Source of the DNA: an uncultured Clostridium sp.
Lineage (GTDB): Bacteria; Bacillota; Clostridia; Peptostreptococcales; Peptostreptococcaceae
Assembly: GCA_900539645.1 (NCBI GenBank)
Contig: UQCY01000041.1
Location: forward strand, 1 to 13,684
Reading direction: 5' to 3'
DNA length: 13,684 nt
How positions within the stretch are numbered: the stretch's first letter is position 1; every line of letters begins with the position of its first letter. Below, in pieces: positions 1 through 6,712 of this stretch. The notes beneath the pieces were generated by a model. It searched no databases and was not told the DNA's origin. It worked only from the letters and a program-made list of their open reading frames with translations. The translations under genes were made by a program, and so were the position numbers.

Positions 1-846
1 AGCGGCAAAGGCTATAGTACGGTATGTACAGTGCGAGGAGTTCTCCGCCCGGCATTTCAGATGGCGGCAGATGATGACATGATTATTAAAAATCCATTTC
101 AGTTCGAACTTCATACGGTCGTTGTGAATGACAGTGTAAAGCGTGATGCGATTACAAGAGAGCAGGAGCGTAAATTCTTGGAGTTCATTGAGAACGATCC
201 GCATTACAGTCAGTTCTATGATGCAATTTTTATCCTCTTTAAGACGGGACGGTGTATCAGTGAGTTCTGTGAATTGACTATCAAAGAGGTTGATTTCAGA
301 AAAAATGTCTTAAGAGTGAATCATCAGCTTCAGAGAACCAGTAAGATGGAATATATTTGTGCTCCGCCAACGACAGAGTGCGGAAATCGCAATGTTCCGA
401 TGAAACCGGAAGTGGCAGAGGCCTTTAAGAGAATTATCAAGAATCGTCCAAAACCTAAAGTAGAACCGATTATAAATGATTATACGGGGTTTCTGTTCTT
501 AGACAAAAACGGTATGCCGAAAGTATCACAGCATTGGCAGAAGTGCTTCCAACTTATTTTGCAGAAGTATAACAATACGTACAGGATGCAATTGCCAAAG
601 ATAACGCCTCATGTATGCAGGCACACCTACTGTTCCAACATGGCAAAATCAGGAATGGATCCCAAGACACTGCAGTACCTCATGGGGCATTCGGATATAT
701 CGGTCACAATGAATGTGTACACGCATATTGGATTTGATGATGCAAAGGAAGAATTGAAACGGATGGAAGAGTTTAAGAAAGCACAGGCGGAGGTTGAGCA
801 GAAGAAGGAGAAACCGATGTCGCAGAAGATGTTCAAGGTAGTTTAA
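1..846 (+). CDS. Tyrosine recombinase/integrase of an integrative element, 5' truncated by the window edge
   Basis: The frame is open to base 1, so the GTG at 31 is not the start; about 281 residues are visible and family members are near 400. The first residues (GVLRPAFQMA, then KNPF) look like the end of the core-binding domain of Tn916/Tn1549-type integrases, which cut and rejoin DNA at the ends of conjugative elements. The catalytic domain follows. Its late motifs are intact: HVCRH (His at 610, Arg at 619), MGHSD (His at 688) and the nucleophile Tyr at 718 in VYTH. Two earlier catalytic positions look changed: the usual TG-x-R-I-S-E is TGRCISE, putting Cys (253-255) where the first catalytic Arg belongs, and the beta-hairpin Lys position before TECG is Thr (370-372). 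The gene is visibly richer in GC than its neighbours, as expected of acquired DNA. The family is clear; whether the enzyme is active is doubtful. Confidence 0.9.
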   Translation, partial: SGKGYSTVCTVRGVLRPAFQMAADDDMIIKNPFQFELHTVVVNDSVKRDAITREQERKFLEFIENDPHYSQFYDAIFILFKTGRCISEFCELTIKEVDFRKNVLRVNHQLQRTSKMEYICAPPTTECGNRNVPMKPEVAEAFKRIIKNRPKPKVEPIINDYTGFLFLDKNGMPKVSQHWQKCFQLILQKYNNTYRMQLPKITPHVCRHTYCSNMAKSGMDPKTLQYLMGHSDISVTMNVYTHIGFDDAKEELKRMEEFKKAQAEVEQKKEKPMSQKMFKVV

Positions 847-861
847 TATGGAAAAGGGATG

Positions 862-891
862 ACGCTCTGGCTTAGGCTGGGGTGTTTTTTT
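862..891 (+). terminator. Intrinsic terminator after the integrase
   Basis: ACGCTCTGGC (862-871) pairs with GCTGGGGTGT (876-885) over ten positions, including four G-U pairs, around a TTAG loop. A run of T follows to 891. It lies 16 bases past the integrase stop and closes the element's last transcription unit, so the element's right end is probably within 847-954. Confidence 0.75.
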
Positions 892-894
892 CTG

Positions 895-923
895 TGGAAA
901 AAACGATTATATAAGATTATAAT
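895..923 (+). promoter_or_regulatory. Promoter of the TetR-type gene
   Basis: A perfect -10 TATAAT (918-923) lies 17 bases after TGGAAA (895-900), which matches four of six bases of the -35 consensus. Transcription would start near 930, about 25 bases before the tetR ATG. The stretch over and after the -10 is very AT-rich with TTATAA repeated, a possible site for autoregulation, but no clear operator can be named. Confidence 0.6.
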
Positions 924-954
924 ATTTTTATAACAGTTAAAGAAAGGTGCTAAA

Positions 955-1515
955 ATGAAATCAGTAAATAATACAAAACAACTAATTATAGATGCCGCTA
1001 TTAAGCTTATTACAAAGCAAGGCGTAAAGAATACAAGTCTTGCTGATATCGCTCGACACGCAAATATAAGTAAAGGTACTCTTTATTACTATTATGCGTC
1101 AAAAGACGATATAATAGCTGAAATAGCCGACGTACACTTGAATATTATAAATGAAGCTGTTCTGATGTGTGTAAGAAACATACAGGGAATAGACGATTTA
1201 GATTTAGTAAAAATACTTTTAGATAATATCTCTACTATTTCTTCAACAGGAAGAATACACATGTATTTAATATGTGAAGCAATAACTGAAAACGAAGCTC
1301 TTAGAAATCAATTCAAAGAGAAATATAGAGAGTGGAGACTTGCTTTAAAGGACTCTCTTGTGGAAAATCTTTCTGATGAATTTAAAGATAAGGCAGATGC
1401 AATCTCATTCCTACTTATATCAATAGTAGATGGACTTGTAATGCAGAGTATCTTGAAGTCTGAACCAATACCATTTGGGGACATATCTGAGTGCCTAGTA
1501 TCTATCTGGAAATAA
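955..1515 (+). CDS. TetR/AcrR-family transcriptional regulator
   Basis: The protein has 186 residues, the usual length for TetR regulators, which bind DNA as dimers and release it when a ligand enters the C-terminal pocket. Residues 8-55 are a typical TetR DNA-binding domain: the helix-turn-helix lies around residues 27-46 (SLADIARHANISKGTLYYYY), followed by the common SKDD cap. The C-terminal part (60-186) is helical and not distinctive, so ligand and targets cannot be read. AAAGAAAGGTG precedes the ATG at normal spacing. No efflux pump or enzyme gene lies beside it; it stands alone between the integrase and a repeat-rich gap. Its AT-rich codon use resembles the chromosome rather than the integrase, so it probably belongs to the host and marks where the element ends. 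Confidence 0.9.
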   Translation: MKSVNNTKQLIIDAAIKLITKQGVKNTSLADIARHANISKGTLYYYYASKDDIIAEIADVHLNIINEAVLMCVRNIQGIDDLDLVKILLDNISTISSTGRIHMYLICEAITENEALRNQFKEKYREWRLALKDSLVENLSDEFKDKADAISFLLISIVDGLVMQSILKSEPIPFGDISECLVSIWK

Positions 1516-1544
1516 AAATTTACCAAAACTTTGTTATTATGCAG

Positions 1545-1668
1545 AGCATATGAGATATAGACAAACTCTTCTCCAGGCTTCGACGCGTGAGCGGAAAATA
1601 GCTTTGTTTCTAATAAAATACGCGTCTGCAGATTGTCGAAAGAGCTTTGTCTATATAACTCATATGCT
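1545..1668 (+). repeat. Structured repeat, copy 1 (long form)
   Basis: Outer helix: AGCATATGAG (1545-1554) with CTCATATGCT (1659-1668), then ATATAGACAAA (1555-1565) with TTTGTCTATAT (1646-1656), then CTCTT with AAGAG. The conserved internal loop follows: CTCCAGGCTTC (1571-1581) facing TGCAGATTGTCGA (1627-1639). The inner helix is GACGCGT (1582-1588) with ACGCGTC (1620-1626) and the variable tip is 1589-1619. It starts 30 bases after the tetR stop and has no T-run, so it is not an ordinary terminator. Confidence 0.85.
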
Positions 1669-1942
1669 ACATACTATCAATACCCTTATCAAATTTTGAA
1701 ATTATACATCTCTAAGAAGATACTAAATTCATAGCAGATTGAAAAATAAAAGAGATCTGATTATCAAAATATAGCAACAGTTTGAAAAGTGGATACCAAT
1801 AGAATTTGTGAGTTACAAAAATATCTGCAGTTAGCAATTTTACCTACTTTTTAAATTATAAAAATATATGGGTTGTTAGCAATAATTTTGCAACAAAGCC
1901 TTTTTTATTATATAAGCGATTATAGATTTACTAACTTATAAA
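1669..1942. other. Intergenic stretch between the two facing repeat copies, no supported gene
   Basis: This AT-rich stretch has stops in every frame and no ribosome site followed by a usable frame. A weak terminator-like hairpin near its end (1871-1906) is the only structured signal. It may hold the decayed remains of a gene, but nothing is recognisable. Confidence 0.5.
1871..1906 (+). terminator. Possible intrinsic terminator without an obvious gene
   Basis: TTGTT (1873-1877) pairs with AACAA (1892-1896), extended inward by a GC/GC step and outward by GG with CC after a two-base bulge, followed by TTTTTT (1901-1906). The stem is weak and imperfect, and there is no gene directly before it. 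Confidence 0.35.
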
Positions 1943-1987
1943 GAATGTAATAAGAAAAATTAGCCGAGTAATGTGATAGTATATGGA

Positions 1988-2106
1988 ATAATAGTATATA
2001 GACAAAACTTTCTCGACAATCTGCAGACGTGGGTTTTAATTACAACAAAATATTTTACTTACATGCACGTCGAAGCCTGGAGAGAAGTTTGTCTATATAC
2101 TATTAT
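1988..2106 (-). repeat. Structured repeat, copy 2 (long form, reversed), inside a wider inverted repeat
   Basis: Read on the minus strand this is the same element as copy 1. Outer helix: 1988-2006 with 2088-2106, 19 perfect pairs. Conserved loop: GAAGCCTGGAGAG (2072-2084 on plus) facing TCTCGACAATCTGCA (2011-2025). Inner helix: GACGTG (2026-2031) with CACGTC (2066-2071). A second inverted repeat encloses it: 1943-1965 with 2130-2152, 23 pairs with one G-U. Its outer helix shares TATAGACAAA with copy 1, so the two copies are closely related. Any ORF read through here is a by-product of the repeat. Confidence 0.85.
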
Positions 2107-2185
2107 GCTTCGCATAGTAACAAATAATTGGCTAATTTTTCTTATTATATTCATTAATAAGAAGTAAATTATAACCACTTATACA

Positions 2186-2219
2186 ATAAAAAAGGGTGTT
2201 GCAATTATTGCAACACCCT
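2186..2219 (-). terminator. Terminator of the superoxide reductase gene
   Basis: AGGGTGTTGCAA (2193-2204) and TTGCAACACCCT (2208-2219) form 12 perfect pairs around a three-base loop. On the minus strand the hairpin is followed by a T-run (the A-run at 2187-2193 on plus). It begins just past the stop codon of the minus-strand gene. Confidence 0.9.
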
Positions 2220-2226
2220 ATAGTTC

Positions 2227-2604
2227 TTATAATTCTTTTTTCCATAATCCATGTAAGTTACAGTATTCGTATACAGCAACTGGTTTTTCGCCTTCAAGTA
2301 AAGCAAATTCAGCAACTGGTTTTTCACCTGGTTTAAGGTCTTTTCTACGTACTCCCTGATCTGTTTCAAGAAGTATGAACATTATGTAGTGTTTTTCTTC
2401 CATTGGATGTTCTACTGAACCAACCTGAGCTTTTACTACATTTCCTTCAACGCATACTTCTGGAACGTGTTTTTCTGTAGCTGCATCTACTGTATTTGGA
2501 ACTAGTTCTGTCATTTTCTGACCACAGCACATTAATGGTACTGGAGTTTCGTGTACTACCTCAACTAAATTTTTACATCTTTCACATAAATAGAATTTTG
2601 TCAT
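2227..2604 (-). CDS. dfx: Desulfoferrodoxin, class II superoxide reductase
   Basis: This 125-residue protein reduces superoxide to hydrogen peroxide in the cytoplasm of anaerobes without making oxygen, using electrons usually supplied by rubredoxin. Residues 1-36 are the desulforedoxin-like domain with four cysteines for the Fe(SCys)4 centre: C7 and C10 (CERC), then the CC pair near 26-27. The rest is the SOR domain with the ligands of the catalytic iron: His in EKHVPEV, two His in EHPMEEKHYI, and Cys and His in the C-terminal CNLHGLW. The lysine before the first His is the one known to steer substrate in the family. Both iron sites are complete, which defines class II. Ribosome site AGGAGGAA lies seven bases before the ATG. 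It is a single gene, divergent from murJ, with its own terminator. Confidence 0.96.
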   Translation of the reverse strand: MTKFYLCERCKNLVEVVHETPVPLMCCGQKMTELVPNTVDAATEKHVPEVCVEGNVVKAQVGSVEHPMEEKHYIMFILLETDQGVRRKDLKPGEKPVAEFALLEGEKPVAVYEYCNLHGLWKKEL

Positions 2605-2625
2605 TTTAAATTCCTCCTGATAATT

Positions 2626-2638
2626 GACACTTTGTGTC
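2626..2638 (-). promoter_or_regulatory. Small palindrome just upstream of the superoxide reductase ribosome site
   Basis: GACAC TTT GTGTC is a perfect 5-3-5 inverted repeat, eight bases upstream of the AGGAGG of the superoxide reductase gene. It could be an operator for a redox-responsive repressor or a hairpin in the 5' leader affecting translation. I do not recognise it as the site of a named regulator. Confidence 0.35.
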
Positions 2639-2973
2639 GTATTTTTTATTTTAATTTGATTCTTACCTTAGTAATAATAGGATTGATTAAATTTCTCATC
2701 GAAAAATTTTCTCATCTTACTCAATCACTTATTAATATAATTACCCGCAAAAATCTTCTTTAAACATAGAAAAGTAAAAAAAGCAAAAAATTTTGAAAAA
2801 AATCTAAAAAACAAATTTTCAAAGGTGTATAATTTAATATATACTCAAAAAAATTGACAATAAATACAAAAGTATAAATCATATGAAATATAATAGAAAA
2901 ATCCTTTGAAAGTGTATACAAAATAATTAAGAGAGAGTATTCTTGTGTATATATAAAAATCAGGAGGAAAATT
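2639..2973. other. AT-rich divergent intergenic region between dfx and murJ
   Basis: This gap must hold promoters for both divergent genes, but none is clear. TTGACA occurs at 2854-2859 but the TATAAA at 2873 is only 13 bases away, and TATAAT at 2889-2894 has no good -35. TTTCTCATC is directly repeated at 2693 and 2709, 16 bases apart, between the genes, a spacing that would suit a protein binding one DNA face. No ORF here is supported. Confidence 0.45.
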
Positions 2974-4536
2974 ATGAGTAAAGTGGCAAAAGCTACTATG
3001 GGACTTTTCATAGTTACCATGGTTTCGAAAATATTTGGATTTGCCAGAGAAACTATACTGGTATCTGTCCATGGTGCAGGAATGGTTACCGATGCGTTTA
3101 TAACATCGATGAATATTCCGACGGTTATATTTTCAACAATAGGGAGTGCGCTTGCGACGACATTTATTCCGATGTACTACACAGTGGAAAAAGATCTGGG
3201 CAAGGAAGGGACGGATAAGTTTGTAAATAATATATTTAATATGATAGTTGTAGTCAGCTTGATATTATCTGTAATAGGGTATATATTTTCTGACGAGCTA
3301 GTAAAAATATTTGCAATGAGCTATACCGGAGAAAAACTGAAGCTGGCTTCAGAGTTTACGAGGATAATGATATGGGGGATGGTGTTTATAGGGCTTAGTA
3401 ATATAATGACGTGCCTAATGAATATCAACTCAAAATTTATCGTGCCAAGCATCACAGGTATCCCATTTAATATAATAATTATTGTGGGGATATATCTAAG
3501 TGCAAAATACGACATCAGACTAATGCCGATATTTACATTGATTGGTATGGCGAGTCAATTTTTATTCCAGGTTCCGGTTTCGTACCACGATGGATATAGG
3601 TACAAATTCTACATAGATTTGAAGGACAAATACATAAAAAAGACGTTAATACTTGTAATTCCGGTGTTTATTGGAGTTGGTGTAAACCAGTTAAACACAG
3701 TTGTAGACAGGACTTTGGCGTCTACACTTGGAGATGGGATAATAACAGTATTAAACGATGCTTCTATTTTAAACACATTTGTAATAGGGGTATTTATCTC
3801 AAGTATTCAGTCTGTTGTATATCCTTTACTATCTAAACTATCTAGTGAAGGAAATAGCAAGGCAGCTACAGGTATAATAAGAAAAAGTGTGAACGTGGTA
3901 ATAGTTCTTATGGTTCCTATAGCGGTTGGAATAATGGTGCTATCAATTCCAATAGTGCAGCTTGCGTTTGAAAGAGGGAAGTTTGACCATAGTGCAACAC
4001 TTTTAACTGCGGCGGCGCTTTCATATTATGCACTAGGACTACCTGCTTCAGGGCTTAGAAACATACTTGGAAATGTGTTCTACTCTTTTGGAGATACTAA
4101 AACACCTATGAGAAACGGAATGATTGCGATGTTTATGAACATCTGCATGAACATAGTATTTATAAAATTTATGGGACATTGTGGGCTTGCATTTGCGACA
4201 AGTATTTCGGCTACAATATGTATATTATTATTGTTTATGAGTTTGAAAAAGAAGATAAAATATTTCGGGCAGGATAAGATAATAATTACTACAATAAAAT
4301 CTATAATATCTGCGGCGATTATGGGTGTTGTGGTGTATTTTGTGTATAAATTCCTTACAATCAGCGGTATTCATGGAACAAAACACCTTATAAAAGTATT
4401 GTTTGCGTCTGTGATGTCTGGTGTTGTCGTGTATGGGGGAGCAATTCACCTTATGAAAGTGGACGAGGTTGAAATGCTTTTAGATATTTTTAAAAGTAAA
4501 TCTAAGCAGATTGTTTCTAAAATAAGCAATAGATAG
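2974..4536 (+). CDS. murJ: MurJ/MviN-family lipid II flippase
   Basis: This 520-residue polytopic membrane protein belongs to the MOP-exporter MurJ family, which moves the peptidoglycan precursor lipid II from the inner to the outer face of the cytoplasmic membrane. About 14 hydrophobic segments span the whole length, as in known MurJ. Residues expected in the central cavity are present: R25 in FGFARE, D40 in MVTDAF, and D245-R246 in NTVVDRTLAS. The motif LRNILGNVFYSFGDTKTPM further on is typical of the second half of the family. AGGAGG with normal spacing precedes the ATG. It is followed after about 100 bases by the serine hydrolase gene in the same direction and may be co-transcribed with it. 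Another MOP polysaccharide exporter is possible but less likely given these residues. Confidence 0.9.
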   Translation: MSKVAKATMGLFIVTMVSKIFGFARETILVSVHGAGMVTDAFITSMNIPTVIFSTIGSALATTFIPMYYTVEKDLGKEGTDKFVNNIFNMIVVVSLILSVIGYIFSDELVKIFAMSYTGEKLKLASEFTRIMIWGMVFIGLSNIMTCLMNINSKFIVPSITGIPFNIIIIVGIYLSAKYDIRLMPIFTLIGMASQFLFQVPVSYHDGYRYKFYIDLKDKYIKKTLILVIPVFIGVGVNQLNTVVDRTLASTLGDGIITVLNDASILNTFVIGVFISSIQSVVYPLLSKLSSEGNSKAATGIIRKSVNVVIVLMVPIAVGIMVLSIPIVQLAFERGKFDHSATLLTAAALSYYALGLPASGLRNILGNVFYSFGDTKTPMRNGMIAMFMNICMNIVFIKFMGHCGLAFATSISATICILLLFMSLKKKIKYFGQDKIIITTIKSIISAAIMGVVVYFVYKFLTISGIHGTKHLIKVLFASVMSGVVVYGGAIHLMKVDEVEMLLDIFKSKSKQIVSKISNR

Positions 4537-4638
4537 ATGTATGGATAAATTTGTGAAAAAAGAGTAAAATATGAATAGAGTAGTATAAGAGAGTAAAGAA
4601 GATAAGATTATATAAAGAGGAAAATTGGAGGGTTTAAT

Positions 4639-5601
4639 ATGATATCAGATAACCTTATAAAAAATTATGCGAGTGCAAGGGGCACATCTAATTTAGTTCT
4701 TACGGTTGGAACTATAGACAATGGAGAAATGGAATACAAAGTTTATGGTCATAAAGGCGCTCAAATAACTAAGCAACAGCATAGATACGAGATAGGATCT
4801 CTTACTAAAAGTATTATGATGGCTAAGCTATGTCAGGCAATTAGCGAAGGAAAAGTTAGTCCAAGTGACAAGATAGGGACTATATTAGACGAAAATATAA
4901 GTCACAATCCAACAATAGAGCAGCTTGCAACTCACACTGCTAGATACGGAAACTCATATCCTAAGCATATAGCTAGAAAAGAAATGAAAAATGCACTATT
5001 TAGCAAGGATAATCCATATTGTGGATATAAGGAAAATGATATATTAAATGATATAGAAAGCTTTAAACCAAATGCTAAGCATCGTGAATGGGTGTATTCT
5101 CATTTTGGTGGGGCAGTTATGGGAGAAGTGTTATCTAAGATATACAATAAGGATATTAAGACTATTATAGAGGAAACTGTAGAGGAGTTAGGTCTTGAAA
5201 ATACTGGCTATACAGGTGATACTGAGATAGGTAAGTGTTGGAAATGGAATGGGGACGAGGTGTATGCAGCGACATCTGGTCTAGTGTCTACAGTGAATGA
5301 TATGATGAAGTTTGTGCAGGAAAATATCGAGTGTAATCCAGAGTATTTAGCTTTAGGACATAAGAAGTATTATACTATTTCTAAAGGTAAGTACGATATG
5401 GGGCTTGGTTGGGTAATCAACGACGATACTAAGATTATCTGGCACGATGGAAGTACTGATAATTTTGACTGCTTTATAGGTTTTGAGAAACACAGCAAGA
5501 AAGGTGTGGTTGTGCTTTCAAATTATCCGAATAAAGGAGAAATAAATGCTGCGAAGATAGGACTAGAGAAGATTACTGAGTTAGTAAAGAATCGTAAGTA
5601 G
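4639..5601 (+). CDS. Cytoplasmic serine hydrolase of the class C beta-lactamase / penicillin-binding fold
   Basis: The 320-residue protein has the outline of Pfam beta-lactamase (class C) enzymes. The SxxK motif is S54-L-T-K57 in YEIGSLTKS, followed by the usual helix and LATHTA segment. The third motif, normally KTG or HxG, is H269-D-G271 in WHDGSTDNF. The second motif, normally YxN, is Y153-S-H155, with His replacing Asn. There is no signal peptide or membrane segment, so it should stay in the cytoplasm, unlike resistance beta-lactamases; an esterase or peptidase role fits better, with unknown substrate. GGAGGG lies six bases before the ATG. It follows murJ, and repeat copy 3 begins right after its stop codon and probably ends its transcript. 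Confidence 0.85.
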   Translation: MISDNLIKNYASARGTSNLVLTVGTIDNGEMEYKVYGHKGAQITKQQHRYEIGSLTKSIMMAKLCQAISEGKVSPSDKIGTILDENISHNPTIEQLATHTARYGNSYPKHIARKEMKNALFSKDNPYCGYKENDILNDIESFKPNAKHREWVYSHFGGAVMGEVLSKIYNKDIKTIIEETVEELGLENTGYTGDTEIGKCWKWNGDEVYAATSGLVSTVNDMMKFVQENIECNPEYLALGHKKYYTISKGKYDMGLGWVINDDTKIIWHDGSTDNFDCFIGFEKHSKKGVVVLSNYPNKGEINAAKIGLEKITELVKNRK

Positions 5602-5603
5602 GG

Positions 5604-5733
5604 AAAAGGAAGAACTATATATGTCTACTGCAGGCTTCGACGCTTTCTTTGCTTTTTTCGAACTCCGTTCGAATAGCAAAGGTTGAAAGCGTCTGTAGAT
5701 TGCAGTGTGACATATATATGTTCTTCCTTTTTT
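5604..5733 (+). repeat. Structured repeat, copy 3 (long form), probably also a terminator
   Basis: Outer helix: AAAAGGAAGAAC (5604-5615) with GTTCTTCCTTTT (5720-5731), then ATATATGTC with GACATATAT. The loop CAGGCTTC (5631-5638) faces TGTAGATTG (5694-5702). Flanking pairs have changed together: ACTG/CAGT replaces CTC/GAG of other copies. The inner helix is GACGCTTTC (5639-5647) with GAAAGCGTC (5685-5693), then TTTGCT/AGCAAA and a CGAAC-TCC-GTTCG tip. It begins two bases after a stop codon and ends in TTTTTT, so it can terminate the gene before it. Confidence 0.85.
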
Positions 5734-5776
5734 ACATTATGATTCTTCCTAGCTCTTGAATCTTTCTGGAGTAGCT

Positions 5777-5804
5777 AGAGGTAGATATTGTCTTCCTCTT
5801 TTTT
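5777..5804 (+). terminator. Weak terminator-like hairpin with a competing pairing
   Basis: AGAGG (5777-5781) pairs with CCTCT (5795-5799), followed by T's to 5804. An alternative helix, CTAGCT (5749-5754) with AGCTAG (5773-5778), overlaps its first arm, so both cannot form. No gene lies immediately before it; it may only back up the hairpin of copy 3. Confidence 0.35.
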
Positions 5805-5848
5805 ATTACGTTTCTATCTAGCTCAGAAATCTTCGGGATGTTGTAGGT

Positions 5849-5877
5849 TTAAGGGTGTGTAGGTTTTGTGATATAAT
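5849..5877 (+). promoter_or_regulatory. Promoter of the small interrupted gene
   Basis: This is an extended -10, TGA-TATAAT (5869-5877), with TTAAGG 17 bases upstream as a poor -35. The start of transcription would be near 5884, about 29 bases before the small ORF's ATG. Confidence 0.5.
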
Positions 5878-5912
5878 TTTTATATAGAGATTATAAAAGG
5901 ACGTGATTTATT

Positions 5913-6042
5913 ATGATAAATTCATTCTGATTTATATTTTTTAATGAAAAATGGGATATCTGATATTCATTGTATGTCAGATAGTTGGTTGGCAGAAGAG
6001 TTGAAGGAAGAATATAATAATAAGAAAATTGCAAATAAATAA
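5913..6042 (+). pseudogene. Small gene of about 42 codons interrupted by one frameshift
   Basis: An extended -10 promoter and AAAGGA (5896-5901) lead to an ATG at 5913, but the frame stops after five codons (MINSF, TGA at 5928). Skipping one base at that TGA opens a frame that runs to TAA at 6040-6042 and ends just before a strong terminator. It contains DLYFLMKNGISDIHCMSDSW and continues with a charged helix-like tail rich in E and K. The inner ATG at 5944 has no ribosome site of its own and would give only 32 residues. So the unit has complete signals but a broken frame. It may be a decayed gene, a sequencing error, or true +1 frameshifting at TTC-TGA. I do not recognise the product. Confidence 0.45.
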
Positions 6043-6045
6043 GTA

Positions 6046-6077
6046 GGCACTCATTTTATTTTGAGTGTCTTTTTTTT
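6046..6077 (+). terminator. Intrinsic terminator after the small interrupted gene
   Basis: GGCACTCA (6046-6053) pairs with TGAGTGTC (6062-6069), eight pairs with one G-U, around an eight-base loop, and is followed by eight T's (6070-6077). It lies four bases after the small ORF's stop. Confidence 0.85.
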
Positions 6078-6121
6078 GATGATATCAAAAGTTTGAACGA
6101 TTTTATTTTTTTCTGTTTGTA

Positions 6122-6130
6122 TGGTATAAT
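6122..6130 (+). promoter_or_regulatory. Extended -10 promoter of ruvC
   Basis: TGG-TATAAT is a perfect extended -10 about 78 bases before the ruvC start. The -35 region (6102-6107) is only a T-rich run. It is the one clear promoter between the terminator at 6046-6077 and ruvC, and probably serves ruvC and perhaps ruvAB. Confidence 0.6.
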
Positions 6131-6208
6131 AGTACATATGTTTGATAAAATTGGATAATTCTGTTCACAGAGTAAACCATATAAACCAAAAGAGAGAGGA
6201 TTTTTATT

Positions 6209-6712
6209 TTGATTATTTTAGGAATTGACCCAGGTATCGCAATTGTTGGATACGGGGTTATTGAATACAAGGGAAATAATTTTAGAGTTATCGACTACGG
6301 TGCAATCACTACACCAGCTCACACAGATTTGACTACTAGGCTGGAAATGGTGTACAAGGGAGTTGATACGATTATAAAGAGTTATGATATAGATGAGGTT
6401 GGAATCGAGGAGCTGTTCTTCAACAAGAACGTAAAGACTGCGATTACTGTTGCTCAGGCTAGGGGAGTTACTCTTCTTGCGTGTGCTCACAATAATGTTC
6501 CGATTTACGAGTACACACCACCTCAGATTAAGCAGGGAGTTTGTGGATATGGTAGAGCTGATAAAGTCCGGGTGCAGAAGAGTGTTACTTCATTTTTAAA
6601 GCTTAAAAAAGTGCCTAAGCCTGATGATGTCGCCGATGCACTTGCAATTGCCATATGTCACGCACATGCAAATAAATTGGATAAGACTTTGAGAAATATT
6701 CAGGGATTATAA
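6209..6712 (+). CDS. ruvC: Crossover junction endodeoxyribonuclease RuvC
   Basis: RuvC (167 residues, normal length) is the Mg-dependent nuclease that cuts Holliday junctions symmetrically during recombinational repair, working with the RuvAB motor. The four acidic catalytic residues are present: D7 in GIDPG, E67 in GIEELFF, and D140 and D143 in DDVADALAIAICH. The start is TTG at 6209: GAGAGGA (6194-6200) stands eight bases before it, and the first residues MIILGIDPG match the family exactly, whereas any later start would lose D7. The next gene, ruvA, follows after an unusual 145-base AT-rich gap, so ruvC may not be tightly coupled to ruvAB. Confidence 0.97.
   Translation: MIILGIDPGIAIVGYGVIEYKGNNFRVIDYGAITTPAHTDLTTRLEMVYKGVDTIIKSYDIDEVGIEELFFNKNVKTAITVAQARGVTLLACAHNNVPIYEYTPPQIKQGVCGYGRADKVRVQKSVTSFLKLKKVPKPDDVADALAIAICHAHANKLDKTLRNIQGL

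Noticed and set aside
847..954. Exact right attachment site of the integrative element
   Set aside because: The element end should be in this interval, but without the left end there is no second copy with which to define a target duplication or core.
1545..1668. Hairpin elements read simply as large intrinsic terminators
   Set aside because: Only copy 3 has a proper T-run, copies 5 and 6 already sit beside separate terminator-like hairpins, and the shared internal-loop motifs are not needed for termination.
1680..1870. Remnant coding sequence between the two facing repeats
   Set aside because: Short stretches translate to plausible-looking peptides, but no frame, start or family similarity supports a gene.
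1973..2167. 64-codon plus-strand ORF
   Set aside because: It lies inside repeat copy 2 and its outer inverted repeat, has no convincing ribosome site, and its sequence is explained by the palindrome.
2854..2878. TTGACA...TATAAA as murJ promoter
   Set aside because: The spacing is only 13 bases, too short for a standard sigma-A promoter.
2760..3072. Two minus-strand ORFs overlapping the murJ start
   Set aside because: They are low-complexity products of AT-rich DNA, overlap the murJ start region and resemble no protein family.
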